A stretch of DNA of 13,790 nt from an uncultured Collinsella sp. (GTDB lineage Bacteria; Actinomycetota; Coriobacteriia; Coriobacteriales; Coriobacteriaceae): assembly GCA_900547125.1 (NCBI GenBank), contig URFU01000055.1, forward strand, positions 1-13,790, given 5' to 3'. How positions within the stretch are numbered: the first letter of the stretch is position 1; every line of letters begins with the position of its first letter. Made by a program: the position numbers and the translations under genes. This document shows, piece by piece, positions 1-7,112 of the stretch. A model generated the notes under the pieces. It was given only the letters and a program-made list of their open reading frames with translations, did no database searches and was not told where the DNA came from.

Positions 1-50
1 GCGTAGGGCGGGCGCTCGATTAGACGCGCGGCACCAGAAAGGATTGATCT

Positions 51-368
51 ATGGGTGTGCGCACCGCAAACGTTCAGGATGGAAATATCGGTGAGACGTT
101 GACAGGTCTGGCCGAGGTGATTCACGGTCGTCGTGATGCATCGCCGCAGGAGAGCTATACCGCGCGTCTGCTGACCGACGTCGAGGACGAGCTGCTCAAG
201 AAGCTTGCCGAGGAGGCAAGCGAGGTGATTATGGCCTGCAAGGATAACGATCACGATCACATCCGCTACGAGGCCGGCGACCTGGTCTACCACCTGCTCG
301 TAACCCTTGAGCGCTACGGTATCACCCTCGACGAGCTTGCCGGCGAACTCAACGCCCGCCGCCACTAG
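51..368 (+). CDS. hisE: Phosphoribosyl-ATP pyrophosphatase (HisE)
   Basis: This 105-residue protein hydrolyses the diphosphate of phosphoribosyl-ATP to give phosphoribosyl-AMP, the second step of histidine biosynthesis, in the cytosol. It shows the all-alpha MazG/HisE fold signature: an EEASE motif at residues 54-58 and an EAGD motif at 74-77, the acidic residues that bind Mg2+ in this family. The length is normal for a stand-alone HisE, without a fused HisI domain. The ATG at 51 is chosen because AGAAAGGA lies 7 bases upstream. Too little sequence lies upstream to name the preceding gene; histidine-operon genes such as hisF or hisI would be expected there. The next gene, on the other strand, is a HisJ-like phosphatase, which supports the assignment. 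HisE and small MazG-type proteins look alike, but the C-terminal RYGITLDELAGEL stretch fits HisE. Confidence 0.93.
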   Translation: MGVRTANVQDGNIGETLTGLAEVIHGRRDASPQESYTARLLTDVEDELLKKLAEEASEVIMACKDNDHDHIRYEAGDLVYHLLVTLERYGITLDELAGELNARRH

Positions 369-407
369 TCGTTTGGGACAGTCTTTGTTGATGTAACGGG
401 GTCATGG

Positions 408-476
408 AAGTTGCGGTGAAATAGGGACTGTTTAAGCGCTTCATCAGGCAAAACAATCCCTATTCCACCGCAACTT
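408..476. repeat. Palindromic intergenic repeat, copy 1 of a two-copy family
   Basis: Bases 408-433 and 450-476 are near-perfect inverted repeats, with two mismatches over about 26 pairs, around a 16-base loop. The arms carry the core GCGGTGAAATAG on the left and CTATTCCACCGC on the right. Both mismatches are A/C type on the plus strand and would be G-U wobbles in a minus-strand transcript, so the hairpin is more stable when read from the PHP gene side. The element sits between two convergent genes, 12 bases past the end of the PHP gene. It may stop transcription or protect 3' ends, but no U-tract follows either arm. A related copy lies at 7113-7183. Confidence 0.85.
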
Positions 477-488
477 ATGAAGGGATGG

Positions 489-1400
489 CTAGTCGAGGGG
501 TGTGGATTCCCATTCGCCGTTGGGGTGGGGGATGTCGAAGGTTCGATAGCCGCAGTCGTAAGCGTGGGCCTGGGCCTCGCGGATGTTCCAGCAGATGTCG
601 CAGGCGCGGTGTGCGTCCGAGCCAAAGGTGATGGGTACCTCGGCGTGGGCGAAGCAACGCAATAGCCCGGTCGCGGGATAGTAATCGTCGAGCCCCTTGC
701 GCGGCGCGGCGGTCGAGACCTCAACGCGGCGGCCCGTGTCGTGAGCGCACTCGGCCATCTGCCCCCAGAACGGCGTCGGGTCAAAGTCGGGCGCAAAGCC
801 TTCCTTCGAAAAGCGCATGACCAGGTCGGGATGGGCCATTACGTCAAAGTTGAGTGAGCTTTCGCAAGCGCGGCACCAGTCGTCGACGTAGCGCTCCCAC
901 ACGCCGTGTACCCCCAGGTTTTCCCAAACATGCAGGTTGGTGTCATCATCGATCCAGCCGCAAAGGGAATCGGGTGTATCGGGGCGAGCGACGTTTTCCG
1001 TTCCCGCCGTACCCGCGGCACCGGCCATGATATCGCCTGGGTTGCCAATCCAATGCACGCTGCCCAGGCGTACGACGGCGTCCTGGGACCAGCGCTCAAC
1101 CAAAGGCTCGCAGCCCTCGTACCAATCGCATTCAAAGCCATAGATAAGCTCGAGCTCCGGCGCGATTTGCGCGGCAAGCTTGCGAGCATCCTCAAAAGCC
1201 AGACGATGTGCCGGCAGGTCGCTCTCAGTAACCTGCACTTCGCAGTTGGCATCCATGCTGGCGGGCAGTGTGAGATGGTCGGCCGAGACCATGACGCGGC
1301 AGCCGGCCGCAGCAGCGGCGCGAACGTTGTCTTCAAACGAGGCATGGCCGTCCGAGAACGAGGTGTGGGTATGGCAATCGACCAGCGGGCAGGCAGACAT
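489..1400 (-). CDS. PHP-domain histidinol-phosphatase, HisJ-like
   Basis: This 303-residue protein belongs to the PHP metal-dependent phosphoesterases. The likely reaction is histidinol phosphate to histidinol, as in HisJ/HisK of Gram-positive bacteria. Metal-ligand motifs are in the expected order: DCHTHT at 8-13 followed by SDG, SADH at 39-42, YGFECDW at 87-93, SVHW at 114-117, MAHPD at 188-192, a VEVSTAAPRKG segment at 226-236 and GSDAH at 260-264. The start at 1400 is preferred over the in-frame ATG at 1466 because AGGAGT lies 6 bases upstream of it and the protein then begins directly at the PHP fold. It converges on hisE, so histidine synthesis is the natural context. The exact substrate is an inference: PHP enzymes also include other phosphatases, so no gene symbol is given. 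Confidence 0.82.
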   Translation of the reverse strand: MSACPLVDCHTHTSFSDGHASFEDNVRAAAAAGCRVMVSADHLTLPASMDANCEVQVTESDLPAHRLAFEDARKLAAQIAPELELIYGFECDWYEGCEPLVERWSQDAVVRLGSVHWIGNPGDIMAGAAGTAGTENVARPDTPDSLCGWIDDDTNLHVWENLGVHGVWERYVDDWCRACESSLNFDVMAHPDLVMRFSKEGFAPDFDPTPFWGQMAECAHDTGRRVEVSTAAPRKGLDDYYPATGLLRCFAHAEVPITFGSDAHRACDICWNIREAQAHAYDCGYRTFDIPHPNGEWESTPLD

Positions 1401-1432
1401 GGCGACTCCTTTGCATTTGGCGAATCCGCTCC

Positions 1433-1438
1433 ATTGTA
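1433..1438 (-). promoter_or_regulatory. Possible -10 box of the HisJ-like gene
   Basis: On the minus strand this reads TACAAT, about 33 bases before the start codon at 1400. No convincing -35 hexamer lies 16-18 bases upstream, so this is a weak call. Confidence 0.3.
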
Positions 1439-1530
1439 ATGGTGTAGCTTTTAACACGCCGGGCACGCCGGAGCTCGAAATCGATTGGAAAGGCTGTGCG
1501 GTGCGCGGTGCGGCCTCGCTTGCGCTCTCA

Positions 1531-1595
1531 AAACATGTACATCAGCCTCCAAAAGCTGCAAAAAATGACATGTTTGGAGGCTGATGTGCATGTTT
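1531..1595. repeat. Inverted repeat with 23-bp arms in a divergent intergenic region
   Basis: Bases 1531-1553 and 1573-1595 are inverted copies with one mismatch, which is a T-G wobble on the plus strand, around a 19-base loop. The arms hold TTTGGAGGCTGATG reading outward on each strand. The 1401-1701 region contains no gene: PHP starts to its left on the minus strand and the LarC-like gene to its right on the plus strand. The palindrome could be a dispersed repeat or a leader hairpin of either transcript. It is unrelated to the repeat at 408-476. The decamer CATGTTTGGA also occurs twice in direct orientation, at 1569 and 1589. Confidence 0.8.
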
Positions 1596-1701
1596 GGATA
1601 GGGGCGAGGGCGGCGACGGACGAAAGTCATGCCTGTGCCACGTCCGATGTGCTAGCGTTTGGATGAACAAAACGAGCCCGCGCGGAAAGGATTCGGACCG
1701 T

Positions 1702-2187
1702 ATGCAATGCGATAGCACATCCCCGCTGTCCCGCGAGACCGATGCACCCGAAACCATCGTCAAGCTGGAATGCGACATCGACGACGCGTCGCCCGAGGTG
1801 CTCGCCTACGCTGCCGACCGCCTGCGCGAGGCGGGTGCGCGCGAGGTGCATTGGCTGCCCCTCTATTGCAAGAAAGGCCGTCCCAGTTGGCAGCTGCAGG
1901 TAATCTGTGCTCACGAGGATATCGAGCGCCTGCAGACGATTATCTTTTTGGAAACCACGACCAACGGCATTCGTCGCCAGGTCATGGAGCGCGTTTGCCT
2001 GCCACGCCGCTTTGAGCGCGTAACGACGCCATGGGGCGAGGTGTCCGTCAAGGTGGCCACCCTGCCCGACGGCAGCGAGCGTGCAGCGCCCGAGTACGAG
2101 GACTGCGCCCGTCTCGCCCGCGAGCACAATGTGCCGCTCCAGCGCGTTATGCAGGCAGCACAAGCCGCGGCACTGCGATTTGAGTAA
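1702..2187 (+). CDS. Stand-alone LarC C-terminal domain protein (nickel-pincer cofactor family)
   Basis: From the ATG at 1702 this is 161 residues that match the C-terminal half of LarC (DUF111), the CTP-dependent cyclometallase that inserts nickel into the pincer nucleotide cofactor of lactate racemase. Family landmarks visible are KLECDIDDASPEVLAY at 21-36, KKGRPSW at 57-63, ETTTNGIRR at 84-92, TPWGEVSVKVA at 109-119 and PEYEDCARLA at 130-139. Full LarC is about 400 residues; the N-terminal half is absent, and nothing upstream encodes it. In Lactiplantibacillus LarC is made from two frames by frameshifting, but here the other part is simply not in the window. The 1702 start has GGAAAGGA upstream, with a slightly long spacing; in-frame ATGs at 1594 and 1663 would add a sequence that does not look like protein. 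It precedes the yfcE-like gene by 54 bases. Whether it still handles nickel, or only binds CTP, cannot be told. Confidence 0.8.
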   Translation: MQCDSTSPLSRETDAPETIVKLECDIDDASPEVLAYAADRLREAGAREVHWLPLYCKKGRPSWQLQVICAHEDIERLQTIIFLETTTNGIRRQVMERVCLPRRFERVTTPWGEVSVKVATLPDGSERAAPEYEDCARLAREHNVPLQRVMQAAQAAALRFE

Positions 2188-2241
2188 CACGGTCGGCGAC
2201 GCGCCACACCCGCCCCATCAACCTCACCGAAAGGATCCCCC

Positions 2242-2790
2242 ATGAAATACCTCATCGCTTCTGACATCCACGGCTCGGCATACTGGGCCGAGCGCCTGGT
2301 CGCCGCCATCGAATCCCAGCAGCCCGACCGCATCGTCCTGCTGGGCGACCTGCTCTACCACGGTCCGCGCAACGACCTGCCGCGCGATTACGCCCCCAAG
2401 CGCGTAATCCCGCTGCTCAACGCCCTGGCCGACCGCATCATCGCGGTACGCGGCAACTGCGATGCCGAGGTCGACCAGATGGTGCTCGACTTCCCCGTCA
2501 TGGCCGACTACGCCACGCTGTTCGACGAGACCGGCCGTGAGCTGTTCCTGACGCACGGCCATGTCTTTGGCGCCGGCATGCACAACAGCGTCGACCACGC
2601 GCCCGCGCTGCCCGAGGGCTCCGCGCTCGTCTACGGTCACACGCACGTCAAAGTCAACGAGGAGAGCGCCGCGCACCCGGGCCTGTGGCTCTTCAACCCC
2701 GGCAGCGTGAGCATCCCCAAGGACGGCACGCACAGCTACGGCATTTACGAGGGTGGAACGTTCCGTCATGTGATCCTGGAGGAGGACTAA
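2242..2790 (+). CDS. yfcE: YfcE/MJ0936-family metallophosphoesterase
   Basis: This 182-residue cytosolic protein is a small calcineurin-like phosphodiesterase of the YfcE type, known in vitro to hydrolyse phosphodiesters with two metal ions; the physiological substrate in the family is not settled. All metal-binding motifs are present and in order: SDIHG at 7-11, GDLLYHGPRN at 35-44, GNCD at 71-74, THGH at 104-107 and YGHTH at 131-135, followed by the family-typical NPGSVSIPK at 152-160. Length is normal. The ATG at 2242 follows CCGAAAGGATCCCCC, a good ribosome binding site. The stop is 2 bases before the mazG start, and the mazG ribosome binding site lies inside this gene's end, so the two are probably translationally coupled. 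Confidence 0.92.
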   Translation: MKYLIASDIHGSAYWAERLVAAIESQQPDRIVLLGDLLYHGPRNDLPRDYAPKRVIPLLNALADRIIAVRGNCDAEVDQMVLDFPVMADYATLFDETGRELFLTHGHVFGAGMHNSVDHAPALPEGSALVYGHTHVKVNEESAAHPGLWLFNPGSVSIPKDGTHSYGIYEGGTFRHVILEED

Positions 2791-2792
2791 CC

Positions 2793-3653
2793 ATGGCAGA
2801 GCACATGGCTCAGCAAAATGCCGAGGGCTCGCGCGATCTGTCCACGCTGGTCGATGCGTCGGCCGAGCTGCAGCATCTGGTGCAGACCATCTGGCGTCTG
2901 CGTCAGCCCGATGGCTGCCCGTGGGATCGCGAACAGACACACCGCAGCATTGGCAAGAACATGATCGAGGAGGCCTACGAGGCGCTCGACTGCATCGAGG
3001 CGGACGACGCGGTTCACCTGCGCGAGGAGCTGGGTGACGTGCTCATGCAGGTCGTGCTGCATGCGCAGATTGCTGCTGACGCCGGCGAGTTTACACTGGC
3101 CGACGTGGCGCGTGATATCGATGCCAAGCTCATCCGCCGTCATCCGCACGTGTTCGGCGATGTGGATGCCGACAGCTCCAACGAGGTACTCAAGATTTGG
3201 GACGAGGTCAAGCTTGCCGAGAAGGCCGCCAAGGACAAAGCCGTGGCGGCGGGTGAGGCCGCGCCCGAGGGTCTGCTCGATGGTGTGCCCACGCATCTGC
3301 CGGCGCTGATGCAGGCGCAGAAGGTGTCGCGCAAGGCAGCTGCCGTGGGCTTTGAGTGGGAGACGGTCCAGGACGTGTGGGACGAGGTCGCCGAGGAGCG
3401 TGCCGAGTTTGAGGCCGAGGAGCCCGGCTCGCCCGAGCGCGAAATGGAGTTTGGCGACCTGCTCTTTGCCCTGGTCAACGTTGCGCGCAAAGAGGGCATT
3501 GACGCCGAGAGTGCCCTTCGTGCCAGCACGGCAAAGTTCCGCCGTCGCTGGGCCGCGATGGAGCAGATGGCGGCCGATGCTCACGTGGATCTTGCCGAGC
3601 TTTCGACCCACGGCCTCAACGACCTGTGGGATGCCGCAAAGGCGGAGGAGTAA
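2793..3653 (+). CDS. mazG: Nucleoside triphosphate pyrophosphohydrolase MazG
   Basis: This 286-residue protein cleaves NTPs or dNTPs to the monophosphate and diphosphate, removing damaged nucleotides and, in some bacteria, lowering (p)ppGpp. Two MazG domains are visible. The first has the diagnostic DGCPWDREQTH at 40-50, then EEAYE at 59-63 and EELGD at 78-82, which carry the Mg2+ ligands. The second spans about 170-256 with DEVAEERAEFE at 197-207 and EFGDLLFALVN at 219-229. This two-domain form is the usual full-length MazG. An upstream in-frame extension to 2685 overlaps yfcE and is rejected; the ATG at 2793 has GGAGGA 8 bases before it. The gene ends the larC-like/yfcE/mazG operon, followed by an intrinsic terminator. 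Confidence 0.95.
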   Translation: MAEHMAQQNAEGSRDLSTLVDASAELQHLVQTIWRLRQPDGCPWDREQTHRSIGKNMIEEAYEALDCIEADDAVHLREELGDVLMQVVLHAQIAADAGEFTLADVARDIDAKLIRRHPHVFGDVDADSSNEVLKIWDEVKLAEKAAKDKAVAAGEAAPEGLLDGVPTHLPALMQAQKVSRKAAAVGFEWETVQDVWDEVAEERAEFEAEEPGSPEREMEFGDLLFALVNVARKEGIDAESALRASTAKFRRRWAAMEQMAADAHVDLAELSTHGLNDLWDAAKAEE

Positions 3654-3657
3654 GACT

Positions 3658-3703
3658 GCGGGAACGACGGGCTGACACGCCTTATCGTTCCCGCTAAATT
3701 TTT
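3658..3703 (+). terminator. Intrinsic terminator after mazG
   Basis: GCGGGAACGA at 3658-3667 pairs perfectly with TCGTTCCCGC at 3685-3694. A run of five T follows at 3699-3703 after TAAA. It begins 4 bases after the mazG stop codon. Confidence 0.88.
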
Positions 3704-3714
3704 CGAAAATCAAG

Positions 3715-3743
3715 TGTATCCCTCGGCTAACTTATGGCATAAT
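3715..3743 (+). promoter_or_regulatory. eno: Probable eno promoter
   Basis: CATAAT at 3738-3743 is a good -10 box; 17 bases upstream is TGTATC, a poor -35 box. Transcription would start near 3750, giving a leader of about 90 bases. The 10-mer GGCTAACTTA occurs at 3725-3734 and again at 3760-3769, on either side of the -10 box, and could be an operator pair or chance. Confidence 0.5.
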
Positions 3744-3842
3744 GCAAAAAGTGCGACATGGCTAACTTACGGAGGCGCACCGACGGTGCACGGTCAGCCG
3801 GTCGCTTGCATCCACTACGTTTCCAAGTGAGAGGGAGACAAC

Positions 3843-5132
3843 ATGAGCGATATTTTGGACGTCTACGGTCGCGAGGTGCTCGACAGCCGCGGCAATCCCA
3901 CCGTCGAGGTCGAGGTCGTGCTCGAGGACGGCAGCTTTGGCCGCGCAATGGTGCCTTCGGGTGCTTCGACCGGCGCCTTTGAGGCCTGCGAGCTGCGCGA
4001 TGGCGACAAGGGCCGCTACCTGGGCAAGGGCGTTTCGCAGGCCGTCGAGCACGTCAACAACGAGTGCGCCGATGCCGTCGTGGGCCTCGATGCCTTCGAT
4101 CAGCGCGCCGTCGATGCCGCGCTGATCGCTGCGGATGGTACCCCCAACAAGACCAAGCTCGGCGCCAACGCCATCCTGGGCGTGTCGCTGGCCGTTGCCC
4201 GCGCCGCTGCCGAGTCGGCTGGCCTGTCGCTGTGCCAGTACCTGGGCGGCGTCAACGCTCATCTGCTGCCCACACCTATGATGAACATCCTCAACGGCGG
4301 CGTGCATGCCGACAATAACGTCGACTTCCAGGAGTTCATGATCATGCCGGTGGGCGCCCCGAGCTTTGCCGAGGGCCTGCGTTGGTGCGCCGAGGTCTAC
4401 CATACCCTCAAGGGCGTGCTGCACGAGGCCGGCCTGGGCGGCGGTGTGGGCGACGAGGGCGGCTTTGCCCCCAACCTTAAGACCAATGCCGAGCCGTTCG
4501 AGTACATCACCAAGGCCGTTGAGAAGGCTGGCTTTAAGCCCGGCGTCGACTTCATGTACGCCATGGACCCGGCCTCGACCGAGTTCTACAACGCCGAGAC
4601 CGGCATGTATGAGCTCAAGGGCGAGGGCGTGGAGTACACGAGTGCCCAGATGGTTGATTACTGGGAGAAGCTCGTCGACACCTATCCCATCATTTCTATC
4701 GAGGACGGCATGGCCGAGGAAGACTGGGACGGCTGGGTCGAGCTTACCCGCCGCATTGGCAACAAGGTGCAGCTGGTGGGCGACGACCTGTTCGTCACCA
4801 ACACCGAGCGCCTCAAGAAGGGCATCGAGCTGGGTGCCGCCAACGCGATCCTGGTCAAGGTCAACCAGCTCGGCACGCTCACCGAGTCACTCGAGGCCAT
4901 CGAGACCGCCAAGGAGGCCGGCTACGCTTGCATCGTGAGCCACCGTTCCGGCGAGACCGAGGACTCCACGATCGCCGACCTGGTCGTGGGCGTCAACGCC
5001 GGCCAGATCAAGTCGGGCGCACCGTGCCGCAGCGACCGTATCGCCAAGTACAACCAGCTCATCCGCATCGAGGACGAGCTCGAGGGCAGCGCGCGCTACG
5101 CCGGCAAGTCAGCGTTCTACAACATTCGCTAG
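3843..5132 (+). CDS. eno: Enolase (phosphopyruvate hydratase)
   Basis: This 429-residue enzyme interconverts 2-phosphoglycerate and phosphoenolpyruvate in glycolysis. It is a normal-length homodimer-type bacterial enolase. Residues seen: MVPSGASTGAFEA at 37-49 (the mobile active-site loop), NGGVHADNNVDFQEFM at 151-166 with the catalytic-site His155 and Glu164, GDEGGFAPN at 203-211 with Glu205 as catalytic base, metal ligands Asp242, Glu287 (SIEDGM) and Asp314 (VGDDLF), the catalytic Lys339 in the enolase signature LVKVNQLGTLTES (337-349), SHRSGETED at 366-374 and Lys390. The ATG at 3843 follows GAGAGGGAGA. The gene stands alone with its own promoter and terminator, which fits constitutive high expression. 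Codon use is strongly biased to C-ending codons, as expected for a highly expressed gene in a high-GC genome. Confidence 0.99.
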   Translation: MSDILDVYGREVLDSRGNPTVEVEVVLEDGSFGRAMVPSGASTGAFEACELRDGDKGRYLGKGVSQAVEHVNNECADAVVGLDAFDQRAVDAALIAADGTPNKTKLGANAILGVSLAVARAAAESAGLSLCQYLGGVNAHLLPTPMMNILNGGVHADNNVDFQEFMIMPVGAPSFAEGLRWCAEVYHTLKGVLHEAGLGGGVGDEGGFAPNLKTNAEPFEYITKAVEKAGFKPGVDFMYAMDPASTEFYNAETGMYELKGEGVEYTSAQMVDYWEKLVDTYPIISIEDGMAEEDWDGWVELTRRIGNKVQLVGDDLFVTNTERLKKGIELGAANAILVKVNQLGTLTESLEAIETAKEAGYACIVSHRSGETEDSTIADLVVGVNAGQIKSGAPCRSDRIAKYNQLIRIEDELEGSARYAGKSAFYNIR

Positions 5133-5204
5133 ACAGCGGCGTGTGCGGGGGCGGGGCTGACTCGGATTCACCTCGCTTCCGCCGGGCACTGTTGAGCACC
5201 ATTG

Positions 5205-5236
5205 GGCGCTGGGCCATACGGCTCAGCGCCTTTTTT
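5205..5236 (+). terminator. Intrinsic terminator after eno
   Basis: GGCGCTGGGC at 5205-5214 pairs with GCTCAGCGCC at 5221-5230 (one G-U), with a 6-base loop. Six T follow at 5231-5236. It lies about 70 bases past the eno stop codon and rules out an upstream start for the next gene. Confidence 0.92.
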
Positions 5237-5275
5237 ATGTCGAGCAAAGGCTGGCGAAGGCGGTGCGGGCGCTCG

Positions 5276-5284
5276 TGCTATAAC
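5276..5284 (+). promoter_or_regulatory. Extended -10 promoter of the divIC/ftsB-like gene
   Basis: TGCTATAAC has the TGn extension followed by a near-consensus -10 hexamer. No clear -35 box is seen, which extended -10 promoters tolerate. It lies between the eno terminator and the next start codon at 5328. Confidence 0.5.
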
Positions 5285-5327
5285 TAAAAGACTTAGCGCA
5301 AACAAACCTCAACCGCACAAGGCGCAC

Positions 5328-6089
5328 ATGGATCAGATTTACGACAACAGGTATTATTCCGCCGGTTCGCGCGAGCCGTCGCCTCGCCGCGCGGGTACCG
5401 TGCAGCTCGGCGGGTCCGACTACGCCGGCGTCGATCGCCGCGCACAGCGTCCGACAAGTGCCTCACACCCCCGTGCTCAAATGAATACGTCGACGGACCG
5501 CCCGCCACGTTCGGCGCGCCCGACGCATGCTCAGCGTCCCTCGGCTCAAACACACGAAAAGTCGACCAGGCCATCGAACCGTCTTTCGGGCTCGGACTTC
5601 ATGCACTACGCCAACGACAACGCGGTGGTCAAGGCGATCTACGACTTTACCCATGGACCCCAACGCGGGCTGTTTATTGGCATTGTCGTTGTCCTGGTGC
5701 TCGTGAGCCTGTACTTTCCCGTGCGCGACCTCTACGTTGCCAAACGCTCGAACGATATCTTGGCCAAGCAGGTCGAGATTCGCCAGCAGTACAACGACGA
5801 TCTGCAGAAAAGCGTCGACAAACTGCTCTCGGAGGAGGGTATTAAAGATGCGGCATCCGAGGACTTGGGCCTGGTGATGCCCGGCGAGAAGAGGATTGAA
5901 GTGCAGGGCCTGGATGACGATTCGGATTCGTCTTCGAGCAAAAAGTCCTCGAACGCCAAGAAGGCCAGCGAAGTTGCCAAGGAGATCGAAGAGGTCGGCA
6001 AGGACGCGCCGTGGTACATCCAGGCGCTCGATATGCTGTTTGGGTTTAACGGCGTCGAGGGCCAGACGGTCGTGTCCAACGGCGAATAG
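5328..6089 (+). CDS. DivIC/FtsB-type septum formation initiator protein
   Basis: From the ATG at 5328 this is 253 residues with the layout of DivIC/FtsB, the bitopic divisome protein that works with FtsL and FtsQ/DivIB to activate septal wall synthesis. Residues 1-90 are a cytosolic, low-complexity stretch rich in Arg, Ser, Pro and Thr, much longer than in model FtsB proteins. One membrane segment lies at about 114-131 (FIGIVVVLVLVSLYF), then a coiled coil at about 138-170 and the family-typical ASEDLGLVMPGEKRI at 176-190. The tail from 195 is Asp/Ser/Lys rich and ends with a short hydrophobic patch near 230-240. The open frame extends to 5202, but that would run through the eno terminator, so 5328 is preferred although its ribosome binding site (AAGG) is weak. 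It precedes the ppx-like gene by 20 bases. Confidence 0.82.
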   Translation: MDQIYDNRYYSAGSREPSPRRAGTVQLGGSDYAGVDRRAQRPTSASHPRAQMNTSTDRPPRSARPTHAQRPSAQTHEKSTRPSNRLSGSDFMHYANDNAVVKAIYDFTHGPQRGLFIGIVVVLVLVSLYFPVRDLYVAKRSNDILAKQVEIRQQYNDDLQKSVDKLLSEEGIKDAASEDLGLVMPGEKRIEVQGLDDDSDSSSSKKSSNAKKASEVAKEIEEVGKDAPWYIQALDMLFGFNGVEGQTVVSNGE

Positions 6090-6109
6090 CGCCCGGAGGG
6101 GAGTTCGCA

Positions 6110-7111
6110 ATGACGAATTGCAAACGATATAAGGTGGCGGCGATTGACCTGGGAACGGTGTCGTCGCGCCTGGTGCTGGCCCAGGTCGAGGGCGGGGCGA
6201 TCGTGGAATCGTCCAAGCATACCGAGATTACCGACTTGGGCGAGGGTGTGGACGCGACGGGGCGCTTTTGCGAGGCGGCCGTTGAGCGCGTGCTCGCTGC
6301 GTGCCGAATGTTTGTGGACGAGGCCCGTGCCTTTGGGGCCGCGTGCGTCTGCACCACGTGCACGAGTGCCGCGCGCGATGCGTCCAATGCCGCGCTGCTG
6401 CTGGACGGTCTGCGCGGTCTGGGGCTTGAGCCGCAGGTGATTCCGGGCGAGGTCGAGGCACGCCTGACGTTTTTTGGCGTGGCACACGACTTTGCCGGCG
6501 AGCGCATCATTGTTGCCGATTCGGGCGGCGGATCCACGGAGCTCGCGACGGGCGTCTATGCGCCGGAGCGTGGGGTCTTTGCGCTGGAGGGCACGCGTTC
6601 GCTGGACATCGGTTGTCGCCGCGTGACGGAGCGGTTCTTCTCGGCGCTGCCGCCTGCGGACGGCGAGCTTGCTGCCGCTGCCGCGTGGGCAGGTGAGCAG
6701 TTCGCCGCCTATTTTGAAGGCCTGCCCAGCGACTTTGAGCGCGCCGAACGCCTGGTCGCCGTGGGCGGCACCGTCACCACGCTCGTGGCGCTCGTTCATA
6801 AGCTGGAACCGTACGATTCGAGCTTTGTGCACCTGCGCGAGCTTTCGCTGGATCAGGTTTCGGCCGCTATCGAGCGCATGTCTGTGTTGGATGCGGACGG
6901 CATCGCCGCTCTACCGGGTGTACAGCCCAAACGCGCGGGCGTGATCTTGGCGGGCGCCGTGGTGATCCGCGAGCTCATGCGAGCCGGCGGCTACAAGACG
7001 CTCACTGTAAGCGAGAACAGCCTACTCGCCGGCATGGCCGCTACCATCAACGAGGTTCTCGACGGTGCGACCCCCACCATCGCCTGGACCCCCGCTCTCA
7101 GCACCCTCTAA
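6110..7111 (+). CDS. Ppx/GppA-family phosphatase (exopolyphosphatase-like)
   Basis: This 333-residue protein belongs to the Ppx/GppA branch of the ASKHA fold, which hydrolyses terminal phosphates of polyphosphate or converts pppGpp to ppGpp. The first phosphate-binding motif, AAIDLGTVSSRL, is at 10-21 (many relatives have GTNS or GTNT, so Val17 is a small deviation). TSAARDASN at 85-93, IPGEVEARLTFFG at 111-123 with the conserved Glu, and the second phosphate loop VADSGGGSTEL at 135-145 follow; VAVGGTVTTL is the third loop of the second domain. The length matches the short form without the extra HD-like domain of E. coli Ppx. GGAGGGGAG precedes the ATG at 6110. Exopolyphosphatase and guanosine-pentaphosphate phosphatase activities cannot be told apart from sequence. 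Confidence 0.92.
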   Translation: MTNCKRYKVAAIDLGTVSSRLVLAQVEGGAIVESSKHTEITDLGEGVDATGRFCEAAVERVLAACRMFVDEARAFGAACVCTTCTSAARDASNAALLLDGLRGLGLEPQVIPGEVEARLTFFGVAHDFAGERIIVADSGGGSTELATGVYAPERGVFALEGTRSLDIGCRRVTERFFSALPPADGELAAAAAWAGEQFAAYFEGLPSDFERAERLVAVGGTVTTLVALVHKLEPYDSSFVHLRELSLDQVSAAIERMSVLDADGIAALPGVQPKRAGVILAGAVVIRELMRAGGYKTLTVSENSLLAGMAATINEVLDGATPTIAWTPALSTL

Positions 7112-7112
7112 A

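Noticed and set aside
1..50. End of an upstream histidine gene
   Set aside because: Stops occur in two frames within the first 23 bases, but the stretch is too short to identify any gene.
1531..1595. Intrinsic terminator
   Set aside because: The stem is strong, but no T-run follows on either strand, and the hairpin lies upstream of both flanking genes.
1594..1701. Upstream starts of the LarC-like gene at 1594 and 1663
   Set aside because: The added residues do not resemble LarC or any protein, and the first start lies at the edge of the inverted repeat.
2224..2940. Minus-strand open frame across yfcE and mazG
   Set aside because: It is antisense to two well-supported genes; the translation has no family resemblance.
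5202..5327. N-terminal extension of the DivIC/FtsB-like gene
   Set aside because: It would begin inside the eno terminator and run through the extended -10 promoter.
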